Assembly (NCBI GenBank): GCA_002336035.1
Contig: DDED01000177.1
Coordinates: 1 to 57,627 of the forward strand
Reading direction: 5' to 3'
Origin: Cellvibrionales bacterium UBA1963
GTDB taxonomy: Bacteria > Pseudomonadota > Gammaproteobacteria > Pseudomonadales > UBA7434
DNA: 57,627 bases
The notes below the pieces were generated by a model, which saw nothing but the letters and a program-made list of their open reading frames with translations, searched no databases and was not told the origin of the DNA. Positions 1 to 9,213 of this stretch are shown here, one piece after another. Positions within the stretch are counted from its first letter, which is position 1. Each line of letters starts with the position of its first letter. The position numbers were made by a program, and so were the translations under genes.

Positions 1-114
1 TGGTTCGTCTTCGATGATGTGTTCTACAGAGCGCATTTTAGGGTGAATATAGTTCGCTATCGTCTTATGACAATCTAATCTCATAGAAGGCTCTAGGGCT
101 TCGTCATTGGCCAT
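1..114 (-). CDS. Partial ORF at left edge, weakly terminase-small-subunit-like
   Basis: From an ATG at 114 the minus strand stays open for 38 codons to the window edge. The translation contains the stretch YIHPKMRSVEH. This recalls a segment (variable helix, then YxHPKxxxVEH) that I associate with phage terminase small subunits; that is a memory-based resemblance, not a search. The same frame is open upstream to a stop at 169-171 but holds no other ATG, GTG or TTG, so 114 is the only ordinary start. A GTAGAG just before it is a weak ribosome binding site. The piece may be a small real gene, or the surviving part of a decayed phage gene whose 5' portion is lost. Confidence 0.3.
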   Translation of the reverse strand, partial: MANDEALEPSMRLDCHKTIANYIHPKMRSVEHIIEDEP

Positions 115-119
115 CTCTA

Positions 120-141
120 CTACTGGCTTTAAAGCCAGTAG
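120..141. repeat. Perfect 22-bp palindrome
   Basis: CTACTGGCTTTAAAGCCAGTAG reads the same on both strands. It ends 6 nt before the ATG of the left-edge ORF, so it could be an operator or an RNA hairpin at that start. It could also be coding if the ORF began further upstream. Confidence 0.6.
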
Positions 142-198
142 CCATCTATAAAGCTCATCATTAGACGTTTATGTGACTCTGACTTTAATAAAAAACTC

Positions 199-223
199 AA
201 AAAAAACCGCAGACTGGCTGCGG
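199..223 (-). terminator. Intrinsic terminator of gltBD
   Basis: On the minus strand the stem CCGCAG / CTGCGG with a 5-nt loop is followed directly by eight T. It lies about 90 nt beyond the gltD stop codon, with no gene between. Confidence 0.85.
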
Positions 224-311
224 CTTTCCGTTAAAGACAAATGTTAAGCGCACTACCATAGTTGTGACGCATATTTTATGTCAGGTGAATTGTTAGTTGC
301 CCTGCACGCCG

Positions 312-1799
312 TTAAGGTAAATAACTTTTACCCATTAAATATTTATCTACTTCTCGCGCCGCACGACGACCCTCGTCAATAGCCCACACAATTAAGCTCT
401 GGCCTCGCCGACCATCACCCGCAGCAAAAACACCCGGCTTACTGGTTGAAAAGTCGTCATACTGTGCGGCAATATTAGAGCGTGGGTCTTTATCAAGACC
501 AAACTGCTCCACTAAGCCCCCTTCAGGGCCCATAAAACCCATCGCTAACAAAACTATGTCAGCCGGATGTACTTGTTCACTGCCGGCCACTTCTTTAGGA
601 ATCATCTGACCTTCAGGGGTTCGCTCCCATTCAATATCCACGGTGTGAACAGCTTTCACATTCCCGTTGCCATCACTTTCAATCTTTGTGGTCTGAACTA
701 AATAATCACGAGGATCTTTACCCTGCACAGCAATTGACTCTTCTTGACCGTAGTCAATTAGTAACCGTTTTGGCCACTGCGGCCAAGGATTAGTCGACTG
801 CCTTGACGCTGGTGGCTGAGGCATAATCTCAAGCTGAGTGACACTTTCACACTTATGCCGTAACGAGGTTCCCACGCAATCAGTGCCGGTATCACCACCG
901 CCAATAACAATCACATGCTTACCTTCTGCATTAATAAAATTGCCGTCTTGATGAACACTGTCTAATAAACTTTTAGTGTTGGCTCTGAGAAAGTCCATGG
1001 CAAAATGAATACCATTCAATTCTCGGCCTGGTGCCTGTAAATCACGCGGCACGGTTGCACCTACGCATAACACAACAGCATCAAAATCTTTTTCAATTTG
1101 TTCGGCTAAAATATCTTTACCTACTTCAATGCTAGTAATAAATTGAACGCCCTCTTCTGTTAATAAGTCGACACGCCGCTGAACAACTTCTTTTTGCAAC
1201 TTCATGTTAGGAATACCGTACATCAGCAAACCACCTACACGATCAGCACGTTCATAAACCGTTACAGTATGGCCTGCTTTATTCAACTGTGCAGCGGCCG
1301 CTAAACCTGAAGGGCCAGAACCGATCACTGCCACGGTCTTACCACTACGAGAAAGTGGCGGCACGGCGACAACCCAACCCTCATCAAAGCCTCGGTCAAT
1401 AATAGAGACTTCGTGATGCTTTATTGTCACTGGGTCAGCATTGATACCTAACACACAGGCACCTTCACAAGGAGCTGGACACACCCGACCCGTAAATTCC
1501 GGAAAGTTATTCGTTTTATGCAATAAATCTAACGCGTCTTTCCAACGGTCACGATAAATTAAATCGTTCCATTCAGGTATTACATTATTGACTGGGCAAC
1601 CTGCCACAGCAGGTGCATATTCAGACTTTGCCGATTGGCAGAACGGTACACCGCAATCCATACAGCGCGAAGCCTGCTTACGTATATCGTCAGTATCCAT
1701 ATGTTCATGGACTTCGTCCCAGTCGACTAGGCGCAAGGCCGGGTCGCGATCATCGGGCAAAGCCCTATCTACTTTCATAAATCCTGTTGGATTGCCCAT
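312..1799 (-). CDS. gltD: Glutamate synthase (NADPH) small subunit
   Basis: Beta subunit of GOGAT: it oxidises NADPH on FAD and passes electrons through iron-sulfur clusters to GltB for glutamate formation from glutamine and 2-oxoglutarate. The 495-residue protein has N-terminal cysteine groups (Cys46, 49, 54, 68 and Cys107, 111, 115) for [4Fe-4S] clusters. A dinucleotide fold follows with GSGPSG at 160-165, and a second with GGGDTG at 300-305. An AAGDGRRGQS motif lies near the C-terminus. An upstream in-frame GTG at 1814 exists, but the ATG at 1799 preceded by GGGAGAG is the better start. It follows gltB by 26 nt, so the two form one operon ending at the 199-223 terminator. Confidence 0.96.
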   Translation of the reverse strand: MGNPTGFMKVDRALPDDRDPALRLVDWDEVHEHMDTDDIRKQASRCMDCGVPFCQSAKSEYAPAVAGCPVNNVIPEWNDLIYRDRWKDALDLLHKTNNFPEFTGRVCPAPCEGACVLGINADPVTIKHHEVSIIDRGFDEGWVVAVPPLSRSGKTVAVIGSGPSGLAAAAQLNKAGHTVTVYERADRVGGLLMYGIPNMKLQKEVVQRRVDLLTEEGVQFITSIEVGKDILAEQIEKDFDAVVLCVGATVPRDLQAPGRELNGIHFAMDFLRANTKSLLDSVHQDGNFINAEGKHVIVIGGGDTGTDCVGTSLRHKCESVTQLEIMPQPPASRQSTNPWPQWPKRLLIDYGQEESIAVQGKDPRDYLVQTTKIESDGNGNVKAVHTVDIEWERTPEGQMIPKEVAGSEQVHPADIVLLAMGFMGPEGGLVEQFGLDKDPRSNIAAQYDDFSTSKPGVFAAGDGRRGQSLIVWAIDEGRRAAREVDKYLMGKSYLP

Positions 1800-1825
1800 A
1801 CTACTCTCTCCCACTCAGCCCAGAA

Positions 1826-4800
1826 TTATTGAGCCGCAATATTTTCTAGATGCATATCAAAAGCTTCAACTGCGATATCATATTCAGTGTCAAACTTACC
1901 GGTACTTCTCGCCTGCTCCATATAACCTTGCATTTGTTTATAATCCACTGGCATAACCTTTATGAAACGTTTTATTGATTCGTCCCAATCAGCTAATAAA
2001 GCTGCCGCTACATCAGATTGCGTATTGTCTTTATGCTCTGTAATTAGCGCTTTTAAGTCGACAATATCCTCTGCATTTTCAACAGGCTCAAGCTCAACCA
2101 TTTCCATATTGCAGTTGGCTGCCAACGCTTTATCATCATCTAGTACGTAAGCCACACCACCCGACATACCCGCAGCAAAGTTACGCCCTGTTTTACCTAA
2201 AATAATTGCCTTACCACCGGTCATATATTCACAACCGTGGTCTCCTACACCCTCAACAACAGCTATTGCTCCAGAGTTTCTTACACAGAAACGCTCTCCA
2301 GCCATGCCTCGAATGAAAGCTTTTCCTCCAGTGGCACCAAAGAACGCAACGTTACCTATTAACACATTTTTACTCGGCTCAAACCGCGCAGTTTTATCAG
2401 GATAAACAACCAGATTAGCTCCCGATAAACCCTTACCAAAGTAATCATTAGCATCGCCTTCAAGCTCAAAACGAATACCTTTCGCTGCAAAACAACCAAA
2501 ACTCTGGCCTGCCGAACCATTGAACTTCACTTTAATGGTGTTTTCTGGAAGCCCTTCTGCCGCATATTTTTTTGATACTTCATTCGATATCATTGCGCCC
2601 ACTGTTCGGTCAGTATTCACTACAGAGTACTCTAACTGAACCGGGGTTTGGCTATCTAAAGCGGCTTTTGCATCGACGATCATTTGACGATCAATAATGT
2701 CGTGGATCAAATGCTTTTGTTTAATTGAACAATACAGCGTTTCGTCCTCAGCTGTCTGCTCTTTAAATAATAATGGGCTTAGGTCAACGCCTTTGTATTT
2801 CCAATGATCAACATTGTCTAGTAATTTTAAATTTTGAGTTTGGCCAACCATCTCATTAATTGTTCTATACCCAAGTTCTGCCATTATTTCGCGCAGACCT
2901 TCCGCCATCATAGTAAAGAAGTTAACTACAATGTCGGCCTCCCCGGTAAAGCGTTCGCGTAAATCTTTATCTTGCGTAGCAATACCGACAGGACAAGTAT
3001 TTAAATGGCATTTTCTCATCATAATGCAACCCTCAACCACTAACGCAGCCGTCGCAACACCCCATTCTTCTGCACCCAGCAAAGTTGCTATCGCAAGATC
3101 TCGAGGCGTTTTCAGCTGACCGTCTGTTTGAACGGTAATACGACTTCGTAACTTATTACGAACCAGCGTCTGGTGCGTTTCAGATAAACCCAATTCCCAT
3201 GGTAAGCCGGCATGTTTAATTGAGCTTAATGGCGACGCACCCGTGCCACCATCGTGTCCAGCGATCAAAACTACATCGGCATAACCTTTACAGACGCCAG
3301 ATGCGATAGTGCCAACACCGGCTTCTGAGACCAATTTAACGTTAACGCGCGCCTCTCGATTGGCATTTTTAAGGTCGTAAATTAACTGGGATAAATCTTC
3401 GATTGAATAAATATCATGATGCGGCGGCGGTGAAATCAAACCAACACCTGGCGTTGAACCACGCACTCGACCAATCCATGCGTCAACCTTATGACCCGGC
3501 AACTGTCCACCCTCGCCCGGTTTAGCCCCTTGCGCCATTTTAATCTGAAGCTCATCCGCATTCGTTAGGTAATAACTGGTTACGCCAAATCGACCAGAAG
3601 CAACCTGCTTTATACGCGATTTCATCGAATCGCCATTGTCCAATGGTTTAAACCGGATCGGGTCTTCACCACCCTCACCACTATTACTTTTACCACCAAT
3701 GCGGTTCATCGCAATCGCTAAGGTTGTATGCGCCTCCCAAGAAATAGAGCCAAACGACATGGCACCCGATGCAAAGCGCTTAAAGATATTTTCAATCGGC
3801 TCGACTTCGTCTAGGTGAATTGACTTTTGATTCGGTGAAATCTCCAACAATCCACGCAGGGTAAAAGCTTCTTTGCTTTGCTTATCAACTACTCTAGCGT
3901 AATCCTTAAATTGATCATAATTATTACTCGCCGTCGAATGCTGTAGCAAGCGAATCGTCGTTGGACTGAATAAATGGCGTTCGCCGTCATCTCGCCAAGC
4001 GTAATCGCCGCCTGTCTTCAATAAATTGTCTACGGCGATTCGATCATCAGAAGGAAAGCCATCTCTGTGACGCAATAGTGTCTCTTCAGCTATTTGATCT
4101 AAGCTAATACCTTCTATGCGGCTAATCGTACCCGTGAAATAAGCGCCTATAACTTCACTATTAATACCCAATGCTTCAAAAATTTGCGCGCCTTGATAAG
4201 ACTGTAATGTCGACACACCCATTTTAGAAAATATTTTTAACAGGCCGCTATTAACTGCTTTAACGTACTTAGCGGTTAATTGACCATTGCTTAATTTTTC
4301 GTCGACAACACCCTCATCACGTAACTCAAATAAAGTCTCTAACGCTAAATAAGGATTAACTGCAGCCGCCCCATAACCTAAAACCGTTGCAAAGTGATGT
4401 GTTTCACGGATATCGGCAACTTCAAGGATAATATCTGCCTTGGCCCGCAGACCTTGGCGAATCAAGTAGTGATGCACCGCTGCGGTAGCAAGTAATGAAG
4501 GGATTGCCGCCTGCTCGGCGCTCACCGCCCGATCACTTAATATTAACAGTGAATGGCCTTCAACAACCGCTTGTTTAGCAAGCTCGCATACATGATCGAG
4601 GGCTGCTTTCATTTCACCTTGATCACCACTTGCAGGAAAAGTGATGTCAATTGTTTTAGACTGCAACTCGCCTTGATTAATATGCTTTATTTTTCTCAAG
4701 TCTTCGTTGGTCAATACTGGCTGTTCGATTTCTAGCTTGTGGCAATGTTCAGGCTTCTCTTCTAATAAATTATGCGAATTACCCACATAACCTCTTAAGG

Positions 4801-6427
4801 ACATGACAAGCTCTTCTCTAATCGGATCAATCGGTGGATTGGTAACTTGAGCAAACAACTGCTTAAAATAATGTGATAATTGTTGCGGCCGATTAGAGAG
4901 TATCGCTAACGGAGTATCGGTACCCATTGCGCCGAGAGGCTCTTTACCGGTACCGACCATTTGCTTCAAAATGACATTGAGATCTTCATTGCTATAACCA
5001 AACGCCTTTTGGCTGCGTCGAAGGTTTACTATCGGCAACTGAGAAATAGCATTTTCTGGAACGTCTACATCGCTCAACAACACTTTATTATCGCTTAACC
5101 ATTCGCCATATGGTTGAGAAGAGCAAATACCGTGCTTGACTTCATCGTCGCTGATGATCCGACCCTTTTCTAGATCAGCTATAAAAATCTTACCCGGCTG
5201 CAACCGCCCTTTTTCAACCACGGTTGATTGATCGACACAGAGAGCACCCGTCTCCGAACCCATAATTAAAGTGCCGTCATCCGTTAATAAATAACGAGAG
5301 GGACGCAAGCCGTTACGGTCTAAAGTAGCGCCTATCATTTTTCCATCAGTAAATGAGATTGAGGCAGGGCCATCCCAGGGCTCCATAACGCATGCATAGT
5401 ATTCGTAAAAAGAACGCTTTACAGGGTCCATATCATCTTGGGTCTGCCAAGCTTCAGGCACGACCATCATCATTACTTGAGCAAGTGGTCGGCCGCTTAA
5501 AACTAAAAGCTCAATAGCCATGTCTAAATTTGCCGAGTCAGAATTATCGCGATTACAGATCGGGTTGAGCATTTTCAATTCGGCATCAGTAAAATTAACC
5601 GACTTAAAGACCGCCTCGCGCGCTTCCATCCAATTGATATTTCCTTTAACAGTATTTATCTCACCATTATGAGATAAATATCGAAAAGGCTGTGCGCGCC
5701 GCCAAGCGGGAAAAGTGTTAGTAGAAAATCGCGAATGAAACATGGCTAAACCAGAAATGACACGTTTATCCTGTAGATCTAAATAATATTCTCTGACTTG
5801 CGCAGTGGTGAATTGCCCCTTGTAAACAACCACTGTGGTTGACATAGAGGCGACATAAAATTCATCGGGCTCTTGTGCAATCGTGTTATTAATTGTGTGA
5901 ACAGTATATTTACGGAGTATAAAAAGTTTACGCTCGAATTCTGGCTGGGTTAATCCAGCAGGTTTTTCGATGAACAATTGTTCTATTTGTGGCTCAGTAT
6001 TGACTGCAGCAGTACCCAGCATTGAATTATCACCTGGTACCGGCCGATAACCTAGCTTGTTAAGCCCTAGCTCTAGCATTGCATCATTCAAAATAATGCG
6101 GCATTTCTCTGCCTGCACTGAATCGGTTGGGAAGAAAATCATCCCAACCCCATAGTCACCCACTGCAGGTAAGACGAAATTCAAAGCCTGCGCTTCAGTC
6201 ACGAGAAAATCATGAGGAATCTGAATCAAAATACCAGCACCATCACCACTTTTCACATCAAAGCCTGTGCCGCCACGATGCTCCATACAGGTCAACATGG
6301 TTAATGCATTGTCGATAATATCATGGGATTTTTTGCCCTTAAGATTAGTGACAAAGCCTATACCACAGCTATCATGCTCAAATTCGGCACGGTACAAACC
6401 ACGTGGCTTATTACTGGTGTTAGTCAT
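1826..6427 (-). CDS. gltB: Glutamate synthase large subunit
   Basis: Alpha subunit of GOGAT, 1533 residues, a normal length for the family. Cys21 in DSCGIGF is the expected N-terminal nucleophile of the class II glutamine amidotransferase domain after removal of a short propeptide. Then come the central domain and the FMN-binding synthase domain. The [3Fe-4S] cysteines lie at about 1134, 1140 and 1145 (C-x5-C-x4-C, within CIMMRKCHLNTC), and the C-terminal glycine-rich GXGXG beta-helix carries GGKAIILG and AGMSGG. An in-frame TTG at 6445 exists, but the ATG at 6427 has AGGAA about 8 nt upstream and fits family N-termini. First gene of the gltBD operon. Confidence 0.97.
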   Translation of the reverse strand: MTNTSNKPRGLYRAEFEHDSCGIGFVTNLKGKKSHDIIDNALTMLTCMEHRGGTGFDVKSGDGAGILIQIPHDFLVTEAQALNFVLPAVGDYGVGMIFFPTDSVQAEKCRIILNDAMLELGLNKLGYRPVPGDNSMLGTAAVNTEPQIEQLFIEKPAGLTQPEFERKLFILRKYTVHTINNTIAQEPDEFYVASMSTTVVVYKGQFTTAQVREYYLDLQDKRVISGLAMFHSRFSTNTFPAWRRAQPFRYLSHNGEINTVKGNINWMEAREAVFKSVNFTDAELKMLNPICNRDNSDSANLDMAIELLVLSGRPLAQVMMMVVPEAWQTQDDMDPVKRSFYEYYACVMEPWDGPASISFTDGKMIGATLDRNGLRPSRYLLTDDGTLIMGSETGALCVDQSTVVEKGRLQPGKIFIADLEKGRIISDDEVKHGICSSQPYGEWLSDNKVLLSDVDVPENAISQLPIVNLRRSQKAFGYSNEDLNVILKQMVGTGKEPLGAMGTDTPLAILSNRPQQLSHYFKQLFAQVTNPPIDPIREELVMSLRGYVGNSHNLLEEKPEHCHKLEIEQPVLTNEDLRKIKHINQGELQSKTIDITFPASGDQGEMKAALDHVCELAKQAVVEGHSLLILSDRAVSAEQAAIPSLLATAAVHHYLIRQGLRAKADIILEVADIRETHHFATVLGYGAAAVNPYLALETLFELRDEGVVDEKLSNGQLTAKYVKAVNSGLLKIFSKMGVSTLQSYQGAQIFEALGINSEVIGAYFTGTISRIEGISLDQIAEETLLRHRDGFPSDDRIAVDNLLKTGGDYAWRDDGERHLFSPTTIRLLQHSTASNNYDQFKDYARVVDKQSKEAFTLRGLLEISPNQKSIHLDEVEPIENIFKRFASGAMSFGSISWEAHTTLAIAMNRIGGKSNSGEGGEDPIRFKPLDNGDSMKSRIKQVASGRFGVTSYYLTNADELQIKMAQGAKPGEGGQLPGHKVDAWIGRVRGSTPGVGLISPPPHHDIYSIEDLSQLIYDLKNANREARVNVKLVSEAGVGTIASGVCKGYADVVLIAGHDGGTGASPLSSIKHAGLPWELGLSETHQTLVRNKLRSRITVQTDGQLKTPRDLAIATLLGAEEWGVATAALVVEGCIMMRKCHLNTCPVGIATQDKDLRERFTGEADIVVNFFTMMAEGLREIMAELGYRTINEMVGQTQNLKLLDNVDHWKYKGVDLSPLLFKEQTAEDETLYCSIKQKHLIHDIIDRQMIVDAKAALDSQTPVQLEYSVVNTDRTVGAMISNEVSKKYAAEGLPENTIKVKFNGSAGQSFGCFAAKGIRFELEGDANDYFGKGLSGANLVVYPDKTARFEPSKNVLIGNVAFFGATGGKAFIRGMAGERFCVRNSGAIAVVEGVGDHGCEYMTGGKAIILGKTGRNFAAGMSGGVAYVLDDDKALAANCNMEMVELEPVENAEDIVDLKALITEHKDNTQSDVAAALLADWDESIKRFIKVMPVDYKQMQGYMEQARSTGKFDTEYDIAVEAFDMHLENIAAQ

Positions 6428-7032
6428 ATCGAAATTCCTATCCAAAACTTATCTTTTAATGCATTTTCAAGTGCAATAAACTAAATTAAAACTTTTAATG
6501 TCACGGAATCAAGGCACTACCCACTGCATTGCAATTCACGACTTAATTAAAATCTTTCACCGAGGACAATCTCCCCGAAAATATCAGGTCAAAAAGCACA
6601 AGCAATTGGGCTTTTCAATGGAGATAAATACATTTTACAAGCAAGAAAGGTATTTAATTAGTACTTCACTGGGTGTGTATTCAAATTGGGCTGTTTGGCA
6701 ACTAAATTTATTTCCCTGAAAAAAAACAATGGTTTACATATAAAAATCTGACTCCGTAACGAGAATAAAGTACAAAAAACACCGACTGATAGCAGTCGCA
6801 TAAAGTACTTTCGTGTACACGGCCTATTTAATAACATTTTTTCTCTAAAATCTACACAAAACACCTCGATATTAACGACTTGCTCAAAGCTTATATCCAG
6901 GAAAATAAGCAACATTTACAAGCATTTATCGAATAAAGAACAATTTTTTGTTCGAAATTTACCGTAAATGATTATCAGTCATGATTAGGTGGCTTTTTTA
7001 CGAGCTAAATTAGCCCCTAAAAGAGAGAAAGG

Positions 7033-7203
7033 ATGGGCGCTAAATTCACAGTGGTTGATCCCATAAAAAACGGTAGCGGGAAGACCATTATTTTAAAGCC
7101 ACACTTCTGTCACTCACCGTCACTTATTGATATTCGAATCTCTTCAAAATATTGCCCAAAACATATTTTATATCTTAAGTACATAATATATATGAATTTA
7201 TAA
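7033..7203 (+). CDS. Possible 56-residue ORF of unknown function
   Basis: ATG at 7033 with a purine-rich GAGAGAAAGG immediately upstream, running to TAA at 7201. The translation begins MGAKFTVVDP and contains NGSGKT, but it does not satisfy the Walker A spacing. I recognise no family. The C-terminal third is rich in Ile, Leu and Tyr, as AT-rich random frames often are. It may be spurious or a gene remnant. Confidence 0.15.
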   Translation: MGAKFTVVDPIKNGSGKTIILKPHFCHSPSLIDIRISSKYCPKHILYLKYIIYMNL

Positions 7204-7250
7204 GACTATTTCTTCCGATGCTGCCGCCTCAGAATCGCCTGGCCGGTGGA

Positions 7251-7349
7251 TTTTAATACACTATTTTTTTTCTGAGCCGATCACAAACACCCAGACCCGT
7301 GCATAAGCAACATGGCTTGCTGTGTTTCAGGAAGGTTTTTAATACACTA
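7251..7349. repeat. 13-bp direct repeat flanking about 73 bp
   Basis: TTTTAATACACTA occurs at 7251-7263 and again at 7337-7349. The 73 bp between contain a hairpin-forming AGCAA / TTGCT pair near 7308-7323 nested in AACAC / GTGTT. It lies just beyond the 3' end of the permease gene. The meaning is unknown; it could be a small repeat unit. Confidence 0.5.
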
Positions 7350-7367
7350 GGCTATTGAGCGCTTTGT

Positions 7368-9158
7368 CTAGAAAGGCCAAAACAGAGGAATTAAGGTCAC
7401 CGTGGTGAAGCCCACCAAAACGGTTAATGGCAGACCCATCTTAAGAAAGTCGGTAAAGCGGTATTCACCTGGTCCATAGACCATAAGATTTGTCTGGTAG
7501 CCTATGGGGGTAGAAAAGCTAGCCGATGCAGCAATCATGAGGGTAATAGCCATCGGAATGAGACTTACTTCTAATTGGTTGCTAATCGCTACCGCAAAGG
7601 GAAACATCATTACTGCTGCGGCAACGTTAGAGATCATTGCAGAAAAACCCGCAGTAACAATAAAAAGCACCACTAAGGCTAACTGGGGTGAATTCCCGAC
7701 AAGGTCAATAAAAATATCGGCAATCGCAGTCGCAGCGCCCGATTTATCCAATGCTTGCCCCAACGCTATCGAAGCTCCAATTACGACTAATACAGACCAG
7801 TCGATGCTTCTTCTTGCTTCCTCCGCTCGCGTGCAACGAAAGAAAACCATGGCGCCTGCGGCCAACATAGCCGCCTCTAACATTGATAAAATACCGCTTG
7901 CTGCGACCAACACCATTGCAATGAAAATACTTAACGCAACGCCCATTCGTTCGTGTGATACGGGGTTATAATCATCGATCTTTCTAACTAAAAGAAAATC
8001 TCTAACGTAACGTTGTTGGCGCTCAAAAGAACGACCAGCTTCTATTAAGAGTGTATCGCCAGGCTTTATAGTAATATCGCCAATTCTGCCTTTTATTCTT
8101 TGCCCCTCACGCGCAACAGCAATAATTGCTGCGCCGTAAGTTGAACGAAAACGACCTTCTTTTACTGTTTTACCAATTTGTGGAAAGCTGTTTGAAATCA
8201 CCACCTCAACCAAGTGGCGCTGAGACCGCTCAGTATCAAGTTTAAAAATCTGATCGTCAGCTGGACGTAAACCGCGCATTTTTTGAAGATCGACCACAGA
8301 CTCAACATTGCCTGCGAAAATTAAACGGTCGTCCTCATACAATCGCTGTGCGGGTCCCACGGCAGTAATCAAATGGCCGCTGCGCTGAATTTCAATTAAG
8401 AAAACACCCGGTAGGCTTCGTAGTCCAGCTTGCTCCACGGTTTTTCCTATCAATGGACTGTCCAGCTCAACCAACATTTCAACGGTGTACTGACGTGTAT
8501 CACCGAATTGCTTTTTTTCCTGTTGATTACCTTTTGGCAGCAGAATTGGACTGAGAAAGTAAACATAGACCAGAACAACCAAAACACAGGGAACGCCCAC
8601 CCATGCCAGATCAAATATCCCTAATTCATAAAGCTGTTGACTGTCGATTGTTTGATAATACTCTCGAAGCATGCCATCAACCACCAGGTTAGTACTGGTG
8701 CCAATTAAAGTACAAGATCCGCCAATAATAGCGGCGTAACTCAGCGGCATCATTAACTGTGAAACTGAAAACTTATGCCGCTTTGCCCAGTCAAGTACGG
8801 CAGGAATCATCATCGCAACAACCGGCGTGTTATTAACGACTGAACTAAGGGCTGCTACCGGCAGCATTAGCCGTAATTGCGCCAGACCAATATGAGAAGG
8901 CCGACCCAGTAAACTGCCAGCTAACCAAGCCGCCCCGCCGGTTTGAGACAACCCCTGAGCGACAACAAACAGCAGTGCAACCGTAATCATGCCTTCGTTA
9001 GAAAAACCCGCTAGCGCTTCTTGTGGATTAAGCACGCCACACACTAATAAGGTCGTCACACCGCCCATTAATATTATATCGGGGGCATATCGGGTAAAGA
9101 TTAGCGCAAGAAAACAAACCACTACCACCGTAATGGCTATATAAGCTGTAAATTCCAA
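7368..9158 (-). CDS. SLC13/DASS-type anion permease with two RCK_C domains
   Basis: Predicted inner-membrane Na+/anion symporter of the SLC13/ArsB (ion transporter) superfamily, 596 residues. Hydrophobic segments fill residues 1-205 and 405-596. Between them sit two soluble TrkA_C/RCK_C domains at about 224-293 and 314-380, the usual YfbS/SdcS-like layout for proteins of this size. Family signatures are visible: VVNNTP at 107-112, GTSTN at 153-157 and a second-half GYQTNLMVYGPG. The start is a TTG at 9158 with GGAG 7 nt upstream; the next Met (residue 31) would cut into the first membrane helix. Sulfate or dicarboxylate is a plausible substrate, but the sequence does not settle it. Confidence 0.85.
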   Translation of the reverse strand: MEFTAYIAITVVVVCFLALIFTRYAPDIILMGGVTTLLVCGVLNPQEALAGFSNEGMITVALLFVVAQGLSQTGGAAWLAGSLLGRPSHIGLAQLRLMLPVAALSSVVNNTPVVAMMIPAVLDWAKRHKFSVSQLMMPLSYAAIIGGSCTLIGTSTNLVVDGMLREYYQTIDSQQLYELGIFDLAWVGVPCVLVVLVYVYFLSPILLPKGNQQEKKQFGDTRQYTVEMLVELDSPLIGKTVEQAGLRSLPGVFLIEIQRSGHLITAVGPAQRLYEDDRLIFAGNVESVVDLQKMRGLRPADDQIFKLDTERSQRHLVEVVISNSFPQIGKTVKEGRFRSTYGAAIIAVAREGQRIKGRIGDITIKPGDTLLIEAGRSFERQQRYVRDFLLVRKIDDYNPVSHERMGVALSIFIAMVLVAASGILSMLEAAMLAAGAMVFFRCTRAEEARRSIDWSVLVVIGASIALGQALDKSGAATAIADIFIDLVGNSPQLALVVLFIVTAGFSAMISNVAAAVMMFPFAVAISNQLEVSLIPMAITLMIAASASFSTPIGYQTNLMVYGPGEYRFTDFLKMGLPLTVLVGFTTVTLIPLFWPF

Positions 9159-9213
9159 GTTAACGCTCCGATCCTAACAGTGTGTGTGGCCTTCTTACAT
9201 GAATTGTCAAAAT

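Larger units (their letters stand above)
6428..7367. other. Long intergenic region upstream of gltB
   Basis: About 0.9 kb, AT-rich, with no convincing gene. It must hold the gltB promoter and leader (minus strand), but I cannot pick a consensus -35/-10 pair with confidence. Small symmetric elements include GACTG/CAGTC around 6784-6797 and the palindrome CGTGTACACG near 6812-6821. Two ORFs of 73 and 85 codons (6498-6719 plus, 6658-6915 minus) have no recognisable protein character. A 56-codon ORF and a 13-bp direct repeat in the right part are listed separately. Confidence 0.5.

Noticed and set aside
240..311. Possible integron attC site between the left-edge ORF and gltD (AACTAACAATTC ... GCGCTTAACA on the minus strand)
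   Set aside because: The outer boxes do not match the RYYYAAC / GTTRRRY rule and the arms do not pair along their length; the likeness is limited to TAACAATTC.
6498..6915. Two ORFs of 73 and 85 codons in the gltB upstream region
   Set aside because: Composition is that of AT-rich non-coding DNA, neither has a ribosome binding site that stands out, and they overlap on opposite strands.
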